DNA of 64,000 nucleotides from Pseudoips prasinana (GCA_951640165.1 OX621240.1:9250713-9314712), one strand, 5' to 3'. Counted from the stretch's first letter, positions 1 through 11,755 are shown. The notes: generated by a model not told the origin, from the sequence alone. Made by a program: numbers and translations.

Positions 1-7
1 GTTTGTT

Positions 8-48
8 TATTTATTTTTGTGAGTTATCCCTCCCTCTTACTCACAATT
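8..48 (-). repeat. Fragment of interspersed repeat family (purine-rich gtgggtaagagggaggga core)
   Basis: A pyrimidine-rich stretch (ttatccctccctcttactca) is the reverse complement of a core that recurs near 12080, 59065 and 61020. In those copies the core is followed by an A-rich tail, as in a short retroposon or LINE 3' end. Only the core is visible here. Confidence 0.35.
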
Positions 49-304
49 AAATTACACTCAGCGCACAGTGGTTCGTGTAGAACAAGCTAGCTGGACAATA
101 TTATTTGTTTCGATTTTTATTTATAAATGAGGTTATTAAGCAAAGATATAAGGGTCATAATACTATTTGAGGTCCATTGGTCGTTTGAGCAGGTATAGTG
201 AAATAAAAACACAATATTTTTTTAAACAATTTTATAAATAAATTTAACTATAAATGTAACTATAAAATCTAATATCAGATACATAAAATACCTACTTAAA
301 AACT

Positions 305-1030
305 AAATCGATCACTCATCATCACTATCATCAGATGAATCATCCATTGAATAGTCATGATCATGAGTGGCAGAACTATGAAAACTAGAAACTATATTAA
401 CATTTTGTTCCTTAAAGCTAGGTTGAACTAATAAATCTAGGACTTCGATAGGGAATGAACCTATTTTCTTCCGGGGAATTTCTCTTAAACCATTTATTAC
501 AGGGTCAGATGTTATCATCAAACTCTTTAGAGGGTCTTCCAGGTCCCGGTTCAGTAGATGTACTTGCCATACATAAATAAACGGACACAGCGAAAGATAT
601 GTCAACTCCCTTCAGCCACGTTGAATTCTTCTCTAGGAACCGCTCTCGGTTTCTTGCACAGCTGCTCCACTTTTCAGCCAATTTTGAAGAATATTTTGAG
701 ATGATGACCTTGACGTCTCTCAGGGACTGCTCCGTAACACCATCAAAGCATCAAACTCTTTAGAGGGTCTTCCAGGTCCCGGTTCAGTAGATGTACTTGG
801 CATACATAAATAAACGGACACAGCGAAAGATATGTCAACTCCCTTCAGCCACGTTGAATTCTTCTCTAGGAACCGCTCTCGGTTTCTTGCACAGCTGCTC
901 CACTTTTCAGCCAATTTTGAAGAATATTTTGAGATGATGACCTTGACGTCTCTCAGGGACTGCTCCGTAACACCATCAAAGTCATGTCTCAAAGATATAA
1001 ACCGAAAGAGCTCCACGTTTCGCGTTTCCT
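305..1030 (-). pseudogene. Broken TE-type ORF with GRPSKEF motif and acidic C-terminus
   Basis: Two minus-strand open stretches (1016-720 and 605-312) belong to one decayed protein. The upstream part has a hydrophilic region, a Cys/Arg/Lys segment and a STSTEPGPGRPSKEF stretch. The downstream part ends in a Ser/Asp-rich acidic tail (SDDSDDE). The frame is disrupted by the 233-bp tandem duplication and by shifts. Similar GRP...F motifs occur in arthropod proteins of unknown function linked to repeats; that is recollection, not a search result. I assign no function. Confidence 0.4.
516..981. repeat. Exact 233-bp tandem duplication (516-748 and 749-981)
   Basis: The 233 bp from catcaaactctttagagg to ccatcaaag occur twice head to tail with only about one base difference (cttgcc versus cttggc). 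The near identity points to a recent event, inside the TIR element at 60-1615. It is the main reason the enclosed reading frame is broken. Confidence 0.9.
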
Positions 1031-1615
1031 TCGGGTGTTTTAGCCATTCTTCAAAAAAGTCTATTTTTGAGACGGTGAAAACTGTTTAAAGAAAAAAAAA
1101 GAAAAAAATTAGTTGTGCAAATAATTCGCAATATTTTTTTCTACTAATTACTACTAGATACTTGTGAGAATCATATAAAATAGATTTTACAGAGTGGACA
1201 TGAGTGGACATGTAATATTTTGACTATTGAATTCAAAAATATGGGTGAAAAAGTCCACTTTTATCGAAACATTTAATTTAATAAAATTAAATAATGAAGA
1301 TCCTGTGATAAAAATTAACTAAAACAAAACTACTTACCCTTATGTACACAATCCATCACAAAAACACTATCACAAATTTCTTTTAGTGACTTAAAATAAT
1401 GTTAACAATATGGTGTAAAAATGCAAATGAATGCACTTTGAATTATCAACACTTTATATACTTACCTTAATGACGGGCCTAATGAGGGTAATTACGAAAA
1501 TTAATAGATGTATTCCTTAATGTATAGGGCTAATGAGTTCATCTTAATAATTAACTATTAGGAATTGAAGAGTTGTTTTTGTCCAGCTAGTTTGTTCTAC
1601 GCGAATAACAGTGCA

Positions 1616-1928
1616 GCGGTGAGGCTATCCTGGATCGCGCATCGGAAAGAAACGTAGAGGAGTTAGAAAAAAGAAGTTCGACAGAAGAGAGAAGCGGGAG
1701 ACATAATAATATAACAGGTTGTTTAACTTTTATTTATTAATTATTTTATTAATGAAATTATTTATTTTTGGGCTAATAAAAAGGGTGAAACTCGCGTCAT
1801 CGCACCGCATGCTTCCCATGAGCTATATGTATACTGTGTATATATGTGCAAAGATATACCTCCGTGCGTTATTAGTATACATATATAAGTAATGGAATCA
1901 GGCGTTACTTTGCGGAAATCCATAACAA
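1616..1928. other. Anonymous AT-rich spacer
   Basis: No gene or known repeat recognised. It contains A/T runs and several TATA-like alternations. Confidence 0.5.
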
Positions 1929-2286
1929 TCAAAATACAAAATCAATATTTAGTGTTAATTCCGCTAATTGTCAGTTTAATCATGCTGGGATGCAATTTGC
2001 ACCGCCCTCCCGCCCGCAAAAACGTGCACATGCAAGAAGGACAATATAAAAAAAGAAAGAAGGAGTCTCCTTCGAGCACTCGACGAGTTAGCAGCCCTTG
2101 AGAATGGTCCGTGGAGGACCGAAACACGTGTTGGGTATCGTACTGGCGCATGTAATTTGCTTTTTTTATATTGTCCTTCTTGCATGTGCACGTTTTTGCG
2201 GGCGGGAGGGCGGTGCAAATTGCATCCCAGCATGATTAAACTGACAATTAGCGGAATTAACACTAAATATTGATTTTGTATTTTGA
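1929..2286. repeat. Near-perfect inverted repeat, two 127-bp arms around a 104-bp spacer
   Basis: The arm at 1929-2055 is mirrored at 2160-2286 with essentially no mismatches, including the GC-rich block ccgccctcccgcccgcaaaa. The spacer 2056-2159 is unrelated. Small open frames on both strands are by-products of the palindrome. It may be a fold-back MITE, a recent inverted duplication or a snap-back artefact. It lies 9 bp left of the DD41D element. Confidence 0.85.
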
Positions 2287-2295
2287 GTGTACATA

Positions 2296-4763
2296 CAGGC
2301 TTACAGGTTAAGTCGACCTAGATCCTTTAAGAGGTTGTAGTTTCTATAATTTCTGACTGATTTGTCTATAAAACACCATACCCCAAACTTAACTGTTTTC
2401 AAAATACTGGACTTTGAAGGTTTTTTGAGATAAAATCGGTTTTATGACTATTGGCCTATATTTTTTTGAGGGTTTTGCCTCTAACTGCGTGTGTTTGCAA
2501 TTTTTGTGTAGTAGATAAGTTGTTTTATTATTCTCAACACTAAAATAGCAGTTCACTGAACTGACTGGGTCGTAGTAGACGATTGATAGTTATAAATTGA
2601 AATAAATTCGTCAAAAAATATTTTTTCTTTCTGAAATAATAAAAGAAAAGTCTATGACAGTTATGCTGCAGATGTGCTTAAAAATATCTACATTTCATCA
2701 GCTATCCAACAAGGTATAACAAGCTAGGTTATTATCAGAATTCTTAGTAAAAAACTTCGATGAAAGGCTCTCGGGTAGTAGTAAAGATAACAGTACTAAT
2801 TTATCACGGGTCAGAAAACAAAATAAAACAATCCAAATAGGTACAAAATGACATCTATTACTGCTATTTTTACAGAAAGTCATGATTCATGTTCCACATG
2901 GCCGCCTCTGTTTCGCACACATATTCTCATTCTGTGTCTTAATCCACTCTTTACTACACCAGTTGTTAAACCCCTTCTTATTTCATTTGCCGCATCGATT
3001 ATTCTCTGTCTCAAAACATCAACAGATGTGATTGGATTAGGTTCGTTGTACACCAAACTCTTCATGTGTCCCCACACATAAAAATCCATGGGGGTCAGGT
3101 CTGGACTTCTAGCTGGCCACGGTATGGGTCCACCTCTTCCGATCCACTTATTAGGATAATTAGTGTCTAGCCATTCTCTGACACTTCTCCTGTAGTGTGC
3201 AGGACAACCGTCATGTTGAAACCACATATCACGAATGAGATAGAGTGGTACGTCGTCTAGTAAGTCGGATAAATCTTCTCTTAAAAAGTTTTCATAATGT
3301 TCTCCATTTAAATTGTCGGGAAGAAAGTAAGGCCCAATCAAATGGTTTGATATGATTCCCATCCATACATTCAAACTGAATCGTCTTTGTGATGCCTTTG
3401 GCCACTTCTTATTGGGATTTCTTTGAACTTTTGGGGCCCAATAATGAACATTGTGGTAATTTGGTTATGCCGTCTTTATCAAATTTGGACTCGTCTGTCC
3501 ACAAGATCTTTTTAAAAAATGATGGATCTTCTAAATCTGCATTGAGCATGAATCTGCAGAAATCCAACCTCCTCACAGGATCTCCTTCTTCGATGGTGTG
3601 TACCGGCGTGTAATGATAAGGATAGAGGCCGGCAGTATTCACCGTAAACCATACTTTCCACTGCGAGAGTCCAAGTTCTCGGGCAACAATATTGGTCGAA
3701 GTAGTTGGATCCAATCTAAACCGTCGAACTATTTCATTGTCTTGCTCTTCATCATCATCATTGACACGTGGTCTACCCAAGTCTGTTCGTCGCCTCGAAA
3801 CAGAGCCAGTCTCTCGAAGTCGTCGGTAAACTCCGTCAAAGACACTAACATCCGGTACTCGGCGGCCTGGGTAACGTGATATGTATTCATCACGAGCTCG
3901 TGCGGATACACAATTGCAGTACCCATAACAAATCAAAATATCAGCATATTCCTCGTTCGTGTAGGTCGTCATCTTCAACAGTTCCAAATCAGAAGCACAA
4001 ATCAATAGTCCAGTTTGCAAGCACAGTCACGATTTGAAAGAAACAGTCCAGAAATCCAAGCCAAGTCGAATGAAAAACCAAGAGCACTAAGAATCGCATC
4101 TACTACAGACGAATCGCGTAAGCAGACTAACCAAACAATAACAACAAAATGGCTGTGGTTTTTTTTCTCGCTCACACCTAATTACATTGTATGATATCTC
4201 GCTTGCACGCACCGCAGTCCCATGAAGAACAATAGGCGCAACAAGTAACGCAAGGAAACACGTTATCTTTACTACTACTACTACCCGAGAGCCTTTCATC
4301 GAAGTTTTTTTCTAAGAATTATAATAATACCCTAGCTTGTTATACCTTGTTGGATAGCTGATGAAATGTAGATATTTTTAAGCACATCTGCAGCATAACT
4401 GTCATAGACTTTTTTTTTATTATTACAGAAAGAAAAATTATTTTTTACGAATTTATTTCAATTTATAACTATCAATCGTCTACTACGACCCAGTCAGTTC
4501 AGTGAACTGCTATTTTAGTGTTGAGAATAATAAAGCAACTTATCTACTACACAAAATCGGAAACACAAATAAATTAGAGGCAAAAAACCCAAAAAAATAT
4601 AGGCCAATAGATGTAAAACCGTTTTTTTTTTCAAAAAAGCTTCAAAGTCCAATATCTTGAAAACGGTTAAGTTTGGGGTACGGTGTTTCATAGACAAATC
4701 AGTCGGGAATTATGGAAACTATCACCTCTTAAAGGATCTAGGTCGACTTAACCTGTAACCCTG
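2296..4763 (-). mobile_element. Tc1/mariner-superfamily element with long inverted repeats (about 470 bp) and TA target site
   Basis: The element is about 2.47 kb and flanked by TA dinucleotides (2294-2295 and 4764-4765). The left end starts CAGGCTTACAGGTTAAGTCG and the right end is its imperfect reverse complement. The inverted repeats run to about 2790 on the left and from about 4290 on the right, diverging by a few indels and substitutions. The arms frame a minus-strand transposase with a single frameshift. The catalytic spacing and TA target fit the DD41D (rosa/visitor-type) branch of Tc1/mariner. The arms are unusually long for mariner-like elements. Confidence 0.85.
2880..4020 (-). pseudogene. 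DD41D Tc1/mariner-type transposase, one frameshift
   Basis: The protein runs from about 4020 (M) down to 2880. The N-terminal half (4020-3409) has a DUF4817-like helix-turn-helix region (YTNEEYADILICYGY), a linker with RRRTDLGRP, and the first catalytic Asp in WTDESKF. The C-terminal half (3374-2880) carries the second Asp in FQHDGCPAHY and the third in SPDLTPMDFYVWG. I count 41 residues between the last two. A single-base shift around 3460-3475 separates the halves; the bridging residues (HYWAPK, QRRFSLNVWMG) are present in another frame. All three acidic residues survive, so inactivation looks recent. The true start could be MTTYTNEEY, 15 codons inside. Confidence 0.8.
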
Positions 4764-5637
4764 TATATACAAAGAGTATATCTCAATGTGATTTATCAAC
4801 TATTATATTATGGATTATTTAGATAAGTATTGTAAAAAATAGTTTCACTTATATTGGCAGTGCCCAAAGACTGCCCCGCATTTCTTTGTTTTATTTTATT
4901 TTACACAGTGCGTGTTAGATAACGAAAGATAACGGAGGTTATCAATTAGCATTTATGTTTTAATTATTTCTCAGTATATTACGTCTAGTGTTTAGACATA
5001 ACATACATACAAATTGGACTGTGGAGGCAGTGTTCTCGTGTTCAACCCCAAGGCACCACAGTATTTTGGAATGTTCACGTGCGTACTAGTAATTAATTAT
5101 ATTATTTATACAACAGTGAAAGAAGACATCAGGAAGAAAGCCTTGTGCCTGAGAGTTCTACAAAATATTGTAGACGACATATGAAGTACCAACCCGCACT
5201 AGACTAGCGTGGTGCACATTGTCCTTTGCCCTCTCATGGTGAGAGGAAGTCCTTGCAGTGGGACAGTAATGGACTGAATTATTATTCTGTATTTCACTCG
5301 ATTTCATGGGTTTGTAAACTGATTTTGAAAATTATATTATTTCATAGGTAATGCTTTCGGAATCTAATTACGAACTAAGGATGAATAAACAAAATTATTT
5401 GAACGTGTTTGACTTTATGATCGTATACAGAAATCATACAGGGGTGTTACAAATAGTCTGGCGGGTCATTCGTTACTAAGGAGACGTTTACTTTTTGCAA
5501 TAAGGGGTCAGTAACAAGTTATGTCAAACAATTAGAGGAAGCCAACAAAATGTATCGTTGTGTTATAACTTATAAGTGGAAGAGGCGAATCGAGCGTGAT
5601 GCAAGCTTTGTGACGCCATATATTACAATATTAAGTC
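4764..5637. other. Mostly anonymous DNA with a repeat tail
   Basis: No coding region supported. At about 5180-5285 there is a widespread lepidopteran repeat tail (accaacccgcac, gcgtggtg, ctctcatggtgagaggaa, cagtgggacagtaatggact). The rest is AT-rich and not assigned. Confidence 0.45.
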
Positions 5638-5644
5638 TTAACTC

Positions 5645-5755
5645 CCGATGCGGGTAGCGCAAGGGTACCGGCAATTGTTGAAATCATTGGGGGCGGACTT
5701 TGTCCAGTAGTGAACGTCTTTCGGGTACTATGATTATTATCATCATGATATTTGA
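5645..5755 (+). mobile_element. 3'-end fragment of an RTE-like LINE
   Basis: It shows the diagnostic tail: gatgcgggtagcgcaag, then gcaattgttgaaatcattgg, then gtccagtagtgaacgtcttt, ending in a short ATT/ATC repeat. The same order ends the larger RTE copies at 27426-27767 and 46470-46735. It is a 5'-truncated insertion of about 110 bp. Confidence 0.65.
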
Positions 5756-7258
5756 CCATCTACGTCAAGGACAACTCTGACTCTTCTGATATCAATTATA
5801 GGTAGCCCGCCCCTAAGCGGAGACGGTGTACGATGTGGTAAAAGTCTGCCGGCGTATCGTGAGTAAAACATTCAGGTGGAATAAATTCCCATCATCAATG
5901 TAATAATAAGCCACTGCTTATTACACATCATCTGTAAGAAACAAACAGCGTATAAACAAGCTATAAAGAAATAAACTTTGAAACTTGCTAAACATTTTCG
6001 CTGTAAACGGCCGGACATGACGAAAGATTAAAAGCAAGCAGGGTACCAACGTGCGTACCCCATAAATACCGTAAGTCCTTGAAACAACAATTACTCTTGT
6101 TTACTTGGTCGGGGCGTGACGTAGCCCTATTAGCCAAGTCGACAATTACAAAGCCGCTATCTAAAATAATGCTTGAGACGTATTTTAGTTCATAACGGCT
6201 AAATCTTGCATTTGTTATAATTTTTAGCTCTGAGAAGAGAATGTATATTTTTTTCTTTATTTATTTAAAGGGACTTTTACACATAGCGTATGTCAGTCCC
6301 ATCGTATCCTAATAATTAGAATTTTCACAAAACATGGGCCATGAATTTGAACAAACCTATCGCATCATCACTATTTGGTTGGGATAGAAATTTATGGAAC
6401 ATGCTCACATCGGTTCTGTTCAAATTCAGGGATCTTATTAAATTAATTGTACTAGACTCATATCGAACACAATAGAGAATATGAAAGATTTTCAAAATAA
6501 TGCAAAGTAAAGTTCAATTTGCAAATGTTTGTTTGTATGTTTTTTATAAAATTAATGTGTGACTTGCACTCTAGTAAGGCACAGAATTTACCTAACATAT
6601 CGGTTATGCCAATATTGTGCGTGCAGGAATGCGGGCTGCTAATGCCACAAACTTTTTAATTAATGTTAATTTTAATTATGTACAAGGCGCTATTCACTAG
6701 CAATTCGATACGAACCGATTTAACCGAAGCGTTTTATAAGTGCAGGTTTAAACTTGGGCTTTGTCGATAATGAACTCCAATAACGAAAAAAAGTTTTAAA
6801 GGTATCATTAACGTTATGAACTAAAATAATATGGGTTTAGAAAAGATATATATATAATGCTATGTTTCAAATATAATTATTTAAAGTAATTTGTAAATCC
6901 TCGTGATAGTAGAAAAAAACATCGGATATTTTCTTGGAAAAAAAATTCTAGCTATAGTTTTTTTTCCTTTTTGGCGATAAGATACTTAAGTTACCGATTT
7001 AAATACATCTTATACATCCCCAAATTCGGCAATAACATCTTGTGTCAGTAAAAAAATATACCGACTACTAAAAGTTTGAACCCTGACTTGCTAAACGTTC
7101 GGAAACAACCTGGAATGTATGTATTGGGCACAAAACGGAAGTGAATTTCAAAACAGGAATTCAGAGAACCATGTTTCTACCAGTTATTGGCTCAATATAA
7201 TTAGTATGAAAAGGAGGGTGAAACCAGAGTATGAAACCATGAGAGGATAGAACCAGTT
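5756..7258. other. Anonymous AT-rich DNA
   Basis: No gene recognised. Around 6245-6330 there is a T/A-rich stretch with a tttatttatttaaaggga start like LINE 3' tails, without clear boundaries. Open frames are all short. Confidence 0.4.
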
Positions 7259-7335
7259 CTGTGGTGTTAAGGTAAAAGGGGACGAGTCAAAAAAATTGAC
7301 ACACTGACTCATCCCCTTTTACATTAACACCACAG
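7259..7335. repeat. Short hairpin, 30-bp arms
   Basis: Arms 7259-7288 and 7306-7335 (ctgtggtgttaaggtaaaag and its complement) pair with two mismatches around a 17-base loop. It could be a tiny MITE end pair or a local fold-back. Confidence 0.75.
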
Positions 7336-7912
7336 ATTTATTACAAGAGATTTTTTCTATAACTTAATGAGATTTTTTACATGACGTTTCCAGTGAGCCT
7401 AGGATTTTACTGCTTCGCCGGACGATAGAGGGGAGCGTGGGTACGAGCCGTCTAGCAATAGAAAACTACAAACAAAGTACCGGAGGGCACCCCATTTGTG
7501 GTTCGAGGTTTTACTGACGTGAAGATGCGCATACGAGTGGCGGTTGCTATTGAGACCTTTTGTGCAACTATAGGTCTACGTTAATACGCAACAAGGCAGG
7601 GCTCTGGACCTATTGTAGATCGGAGAGAGCATCTTATCAATACGAATGCAAACTAAGATCATGTTATCAACTATCAACTACCATCAGGTTGCAAGTAATC
7701 GCGACGCGTTCGGCCGGCGATCATAGGGAGTAGGAAGGGAAAATCTTGAGACACTTGACACACGAAACGTAGTAAGGGCATACTTACTAACTTACTTGGA
7801 ATACATAACTTATATTAATTGAAGATAAAGCGAAAATAGAATCAAGAAATCAAAGCTCATGCCGAAGACGGGGAACGGAAGATCCATCGACGAGCATAGC
7901 GCTTAAATAATA
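7336..7912. other. Anonymous DNA
   Basis: It has a more mixed base composition than its surroundings. No open frame with recognisable similarity and no clear repeat ends. Confidence 0.35.
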
Positions 7913-8225
7913 CTAGCTGTGCCCCGCGGCTTTACCCGCGTTAAATTTTATAAATGATGACAGCTCCTCCCCCGTATGTGATAGCGTGATAATATGTAGC
8001 CTATATGTTGACCCGACTTCTTAGTAATATTCATGCAAAATTTTAAGTAAATCCATGCAGTAGGTACTTTTTGAGTTTAGCCCGGACATACAGACAAACA
8101 GACAAAAATTCTAAAAGCTATATTTTTGGCTTCGATATCGATTGAAGATCACGCCCCAAGTATCCTTTTTAAAAAATATTCAATGTACAGTTTCGACTTA
8201 ACTACGATTTTATTTTATGTATAGA
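7913..8225 (-). mobile_element. Non-autonomous Helitron-like element, family H1
   Basis: Read on the minus strand it begins TCTATACAT and ends with a GC hairpin (cgcgggtaaa...gccgcgg), then gggcacagctag, inserted between A and T. These are Helitron hallmarks (5' TC, 3' hairpin, CTRR end). The family has about 310 bp and no ORF. It recurs at 15412, 19404, 24545, 47442, 55574, 57955 and 59315, and resembles the Lep1-type elements known from Lepidoptera. Confidence 0.8.
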
Positions 8226-10084
8226 TACGATAGATCAAGCCGCATCGACAAGTTCTGTGGAATATGGCTCATCTTATTAACAGATGTGATAATTCGACGA
8301 ATCCTGAAACCAGCAGCTGGGTACAGTCAGCAATGAAATGTCAAACACAATGTTTAATCAAACGTCTTTTAAACCATGCGTTGATATACTTATAAAACTA
8401 AGAATTGCAATATATTAGGAACATTTCAAAAAGTATAAAACAGTATTCAAGTTTTTTTTTTCGGAAAAGTTATATTCGAAGGCATTCCCTATCGATTAAA
8501 AAATAATCATATAAATCGGTTTAGAAATAACGGAGACATCAGCTAATTACATACAGTCGAATTGACTACCTCCTTTTGAAGTCTGTTGAAAAGGATCCTC
8601 TGCTACAAATTTCTTAAAATTCTATGTGAAAACGACGTCGGGCAGTAAAACTATAGAATAGAGTGAGAACTTAGAATTTATTTGTCAACTGTACAAAGCT
8701 ATTTCAGAATAATCATACAACGCACGTACACACGGCCTTGGCTTTATGGTCGACATAGTCAGTATCTTATTTAGAACTTCAGTCTTATCTAAATCTTTAA
8801 GACTAGGCCGTATGACGACACGTTAAGGGTAACATTGTTATTTAAATCCACGTGGTTAATTATTTTTCATAGTTACATGACTTTACTTATCTACATTGCT
8901 ATCGTTGGCTATTTTATTTACATCATGTCAAGACGTCTACGGCTGAACATGGGTTTCCCCCAAAGATCTCTAAAATAGGGAATCGGACAGATGTTCAGTT
9001 TACTAAAGATAGTAGACGTAATAAAAAATATACACAAATATAATTAAAATGTAATATGGGGGGATAAAGTGGGGATGCTCTGTCCCTTTCTCGCAATAAG
9101 ATTGTTAGCATGGAGATTCTATGGATTCACTACAAGTGACGTCATATGTTAGTCTAGCGCATTCGTTATAACATGACTTTTTTTAATGCTTGTAATTTCG
9201 ATGGTTCTAAAATCAATTTGTATTTTGTTTTTACTGTTAGGTTTTATTAATGGCCAGTCTTAATACTGCGAAATAAACAATAGTTAGTCCGCACCCCTAT
9301 TACCGGTCCTGCGTTACCCACATCCGGCGGCCTTCAGCGACCCTCACTACATCGCCTCTCAAAATGGTTAGTTGCCACATTCGCCGAATATGTCAATGGA
9401 AATACAATGAAAACGATGTCTTAGCAAACATTCTGAGGTGTGGAATACCACCATTTTCTTATGCGCTTTTATATGCCAGTGTTACACCAATAACACTTTG
9501 ACCTAAATCTAGATTTAAACCTAAGAAGTTCTTTCTTGCAATTAAAAAGCCTACACAAAAAGGATAAAAAATCTTATGCGAAGCCAGAATCGCTAACTTA
9601 ACTTAGCAAAAGAACATTATCGAGTATTAATTGATAAGTTAAATTATCCCAATCAGCTGCTTATAGAAATACTATCCAGAGCATGCTGGTTGCATTCCAC
9701 AAGACTCACAATTCAGTGAATGTAATACGATCGATAATATAGATATTTGCATAGTACAAATTAACGTATGTATCTTGTTTTATCACATAGATAAGACGGA
9801 CCAATACCTACCTGAGTTGATAATAGTGCTCCTAGGCAGATTTCGACTACGGAGGACAATCACAATGGAGACTAGCCAACCACGCAAGACATATTGCATC
9901 TATCGACATGACCGGGAAGCGATCTGGCGTAGGACCTACAGCATTACATGCTCTCCCACTCCCAGGCACGGCACAGACGTATAACACCATCAACTTCAAG
10001 ACTCCTTTTTGCTAATGAGTGTTGTCCAAAACTTCTAGTGATCCATTGATACTTGTTCGAAGTCTGAGGATAATTTTGGGTCCG
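8226..10084. other. Anonymous AT-rich DNA
   Basis: No gene supported. A short piece near 8565-8600 (acctccttttgaagtctgtt) resembles a repeat tail also seen near 42365. The rest shows nothing recognisable on either strand. Confidence 0.4.
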
Positions 10085-10170
10085 TGACTCACATGTTTAT
10101 AAAGTACCCCGCGATACAGGAATATTCCATTGCATATTTCAGCATTTTTTAAGGCGTTTACATCGCGAAT
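10085..10170 (+). repeat. 3' fragment of SINE family B
   Basis: The stretch tttataaagtaccccgcga followed by acaggaatattcc matches the 3' parts of the SINEs at 50331 and 55199. The tRNA-like head is missing. Confidence 0.45.
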
Positions 10171-10273
10171 GAAAAAAAAATCGTTGTGTGGTTTTATATG
10201 GGTTTTATGATACCACGCTTCCTGTAGTTTGTTTGCATTTGTGACCCCTTTTTCCAATTTTTAAATATGAACT

Positions 10274-10500
10274 AGCTGTGCCCCGCGATTTCACCCGCGT
10301 TAATCTTTATAAATTATAGCCCATGTGTTATTGTGATGTATAAGCTATATTATTGTAAAGTTTCATTAAAATCCATTCGGTCCTTTTACGTGAAAGAGGT
10401 TTGTTACTCTTTCACGTAAAAAAGATCGAATGGATTTTAATGATATCCATGATCCATCCATACTTACAAACTTTCGCATTTACATGTATTTCTGACTGTA
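10274..10500 (-). mobile_element. Helitron-like element, family H2, with internal fold-back
   Basis: Starts with ctagctgtgccccgcgattt (the complement of a Helitron 3' end) and continues with the H2 body found at 13171 and 14556. Inside, the H2 segment around ttaaaatccattcggtcctt (from about 10367) is followed by its own inverse from about 10400 to 10440, making a hairpin. This suggests two H2 pieces in opposite orientation or a fold-back rearrangement. Confidence 0.55.
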
Positions 10501-11277
10501 CAATTTCGTTTTAGGTCTTTCTTTCTATCTGCGATCAGCCTCACAGCTATAATCAGAATATCAGATGGTGTGTTTTTTGAGAGCTTTTATTAGATTATCA
10601 CACCTTATGTTGTGGTCTCTCTTATTCAAATTACTATTTTATAATCATATTGTGGCTAGCCGTGGCCGTTTCAATAGATATGTACAGTTATTTGTATTTA
10701 AGAGTGCCTAGGCTAATATATTTCTGGGATGAGCCTACAAAATGCAGGGGAAACTTATTAACTTAGTTCTTAAACATGACTGTGTTTTGGTACCTAAGGT
10801 TTACGTAATTTAGCGCTCACGGCATTTGGGGTCGAAACGCTAGAGAACACACAGAAACACACGTTTATTGTTTCGTGAAATTGCGAAACGTTTGATCGAC
10901 GCTTCCCGTGACCAGACAGTTGGCCTTTTTTGGGTCAAAGAATCAGCATTGCCATACAGTGGGGCAATCCGGCCATCCTTCTGGGCACATTGGGTCGGGA
11001 GGTACCGACGATGCGAAGTAATTTTTCGATGTCCTATAGCTTAGTTATAGTAGTCGTTAATTTAGCTTATATTCTTTTTTTAATAAATAACATAATAATA
11101 TAACGGTAATATATGATAAAGTTTTAGGACTTAAGAACTTCTAGGCCTTTAGGGGGACTTGGTCTACATTATTAGTTCTACTGGACAGCGCAAAGAAGTT
11201 ACTAACGTTAGGTTAAACAATAAGTCCGACAGACTTATATGAGGGAGTCGTAGTTAAATATATGTATCTTTAGTTAC
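10501..11277. other. Intron or downstream DNA of the minus-strand gene, no clear feature
   Basis: Nothing coding recognised. The stretch 10830-11035 is more GC-rich (for example ggggcaatccggccatcctt) and may be a decayed retroelement piece. Confidence 0.35.
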
Positions 11278-11467
11278 CTGGAAGATCTCCTTTCTATGTC
11301 CCTTCAATCTGTCGAGGCTCTCCTCGGACGAGTAGTCCGAGGTCTTAGCGAAGTTTTCAGCGGCCTTCGTAGACTTTCGTGTACGATGCGCAGGCGGCGA
11401 TGTGTAAACCACCGCTTCCTCTTCTATAGTTTCTGTTTGAAGTTTATTAGCTGCCTGGTTCAGTTGT
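11278..11467 (-). CDS. Exon 2 of unidentified minus-strand gene (basic N-terminal region, SDYSSEE motif)
   Basis: The exon follows a poly-T/CAG acceptor (minus strand, cut at 11467/11468) and ends CAG|gtaact at 11278. The first base completes the lysine codon split with exon 1. It then encodes 63 codons without a stop and leaves phase 0. The protein is charged and probably disordered: an Asn/Gln-rich start, an EEEAVVYTSPP stretch, basic HRTRKSTK, then KTSDYSSEESLDRLKG. The YSSEE element after a basic Ser-rich region recalls N-termini of inner nuclear membrane proteins such as SUN2. That is a weak resemblance, not an identification. The next exon was not found in 1-11277. Confidence 0.6.
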
Positions 11468-11694
11468 CTGAAAAAAAAATAAGAAATAATAATAAATAAA
11501 TGTATAATAATTTATTTAAAATAAAAAAGAAAACAGGAAGAAGTCCTCGATTTTGTTGACGTTAGTATTGTTTGTTTTTTTTTTCATGGGAACGAGACAC
11601 CCAGGGACTTTATTAATAAAAATCCTGGGTTCTGTTTCAACAAGAGCATAATATCAATTCGACTATTATGTAGGCGATTTCAGAGCGGTTTGTC

Positions 11695-11755
11695 AGACGA
11701 TCAGGGATTTGTCCAGCAGATGGCGTCTTTCGACTGATATGATGATGATGTCAGC
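11695..11755 (+). mobile_element. RTE-like LINE 3' tail fragment
   Basis: Shows gatttgtccagcagatggcgtctttc followed, in order, by gactgatatgatgatgatg. This is the same end as other RTE copies in the window. Confidence 0.55.

Larger units (their letters stand above)
60..1615. mobile_element. Non-autonomous or decayed DNA transposon with imperfect terminal inverted repeats
   Basis: The ends are imperfect inverted repeats of about 35 bp: tagaacaagctagctggaca near 78-97 is mirrored by tgtccagctagtttgttcta near 1580-1599. Between them lie pieces of a broken minus-strand reading frame and AT-rich DNA. I could not define a clean target-site duplication, so the superfamily is open. The inner reading frame carries a GRPSKEF motif, which I associate with uncharacterised arthropod repeat proteins. 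Confidence 0.5.

Noticed and set aside
1976..2263. 95-codon ORF and its mirror frames
   Set aside because: They arise from reading across a near-perfect palindrome. No coding signal.
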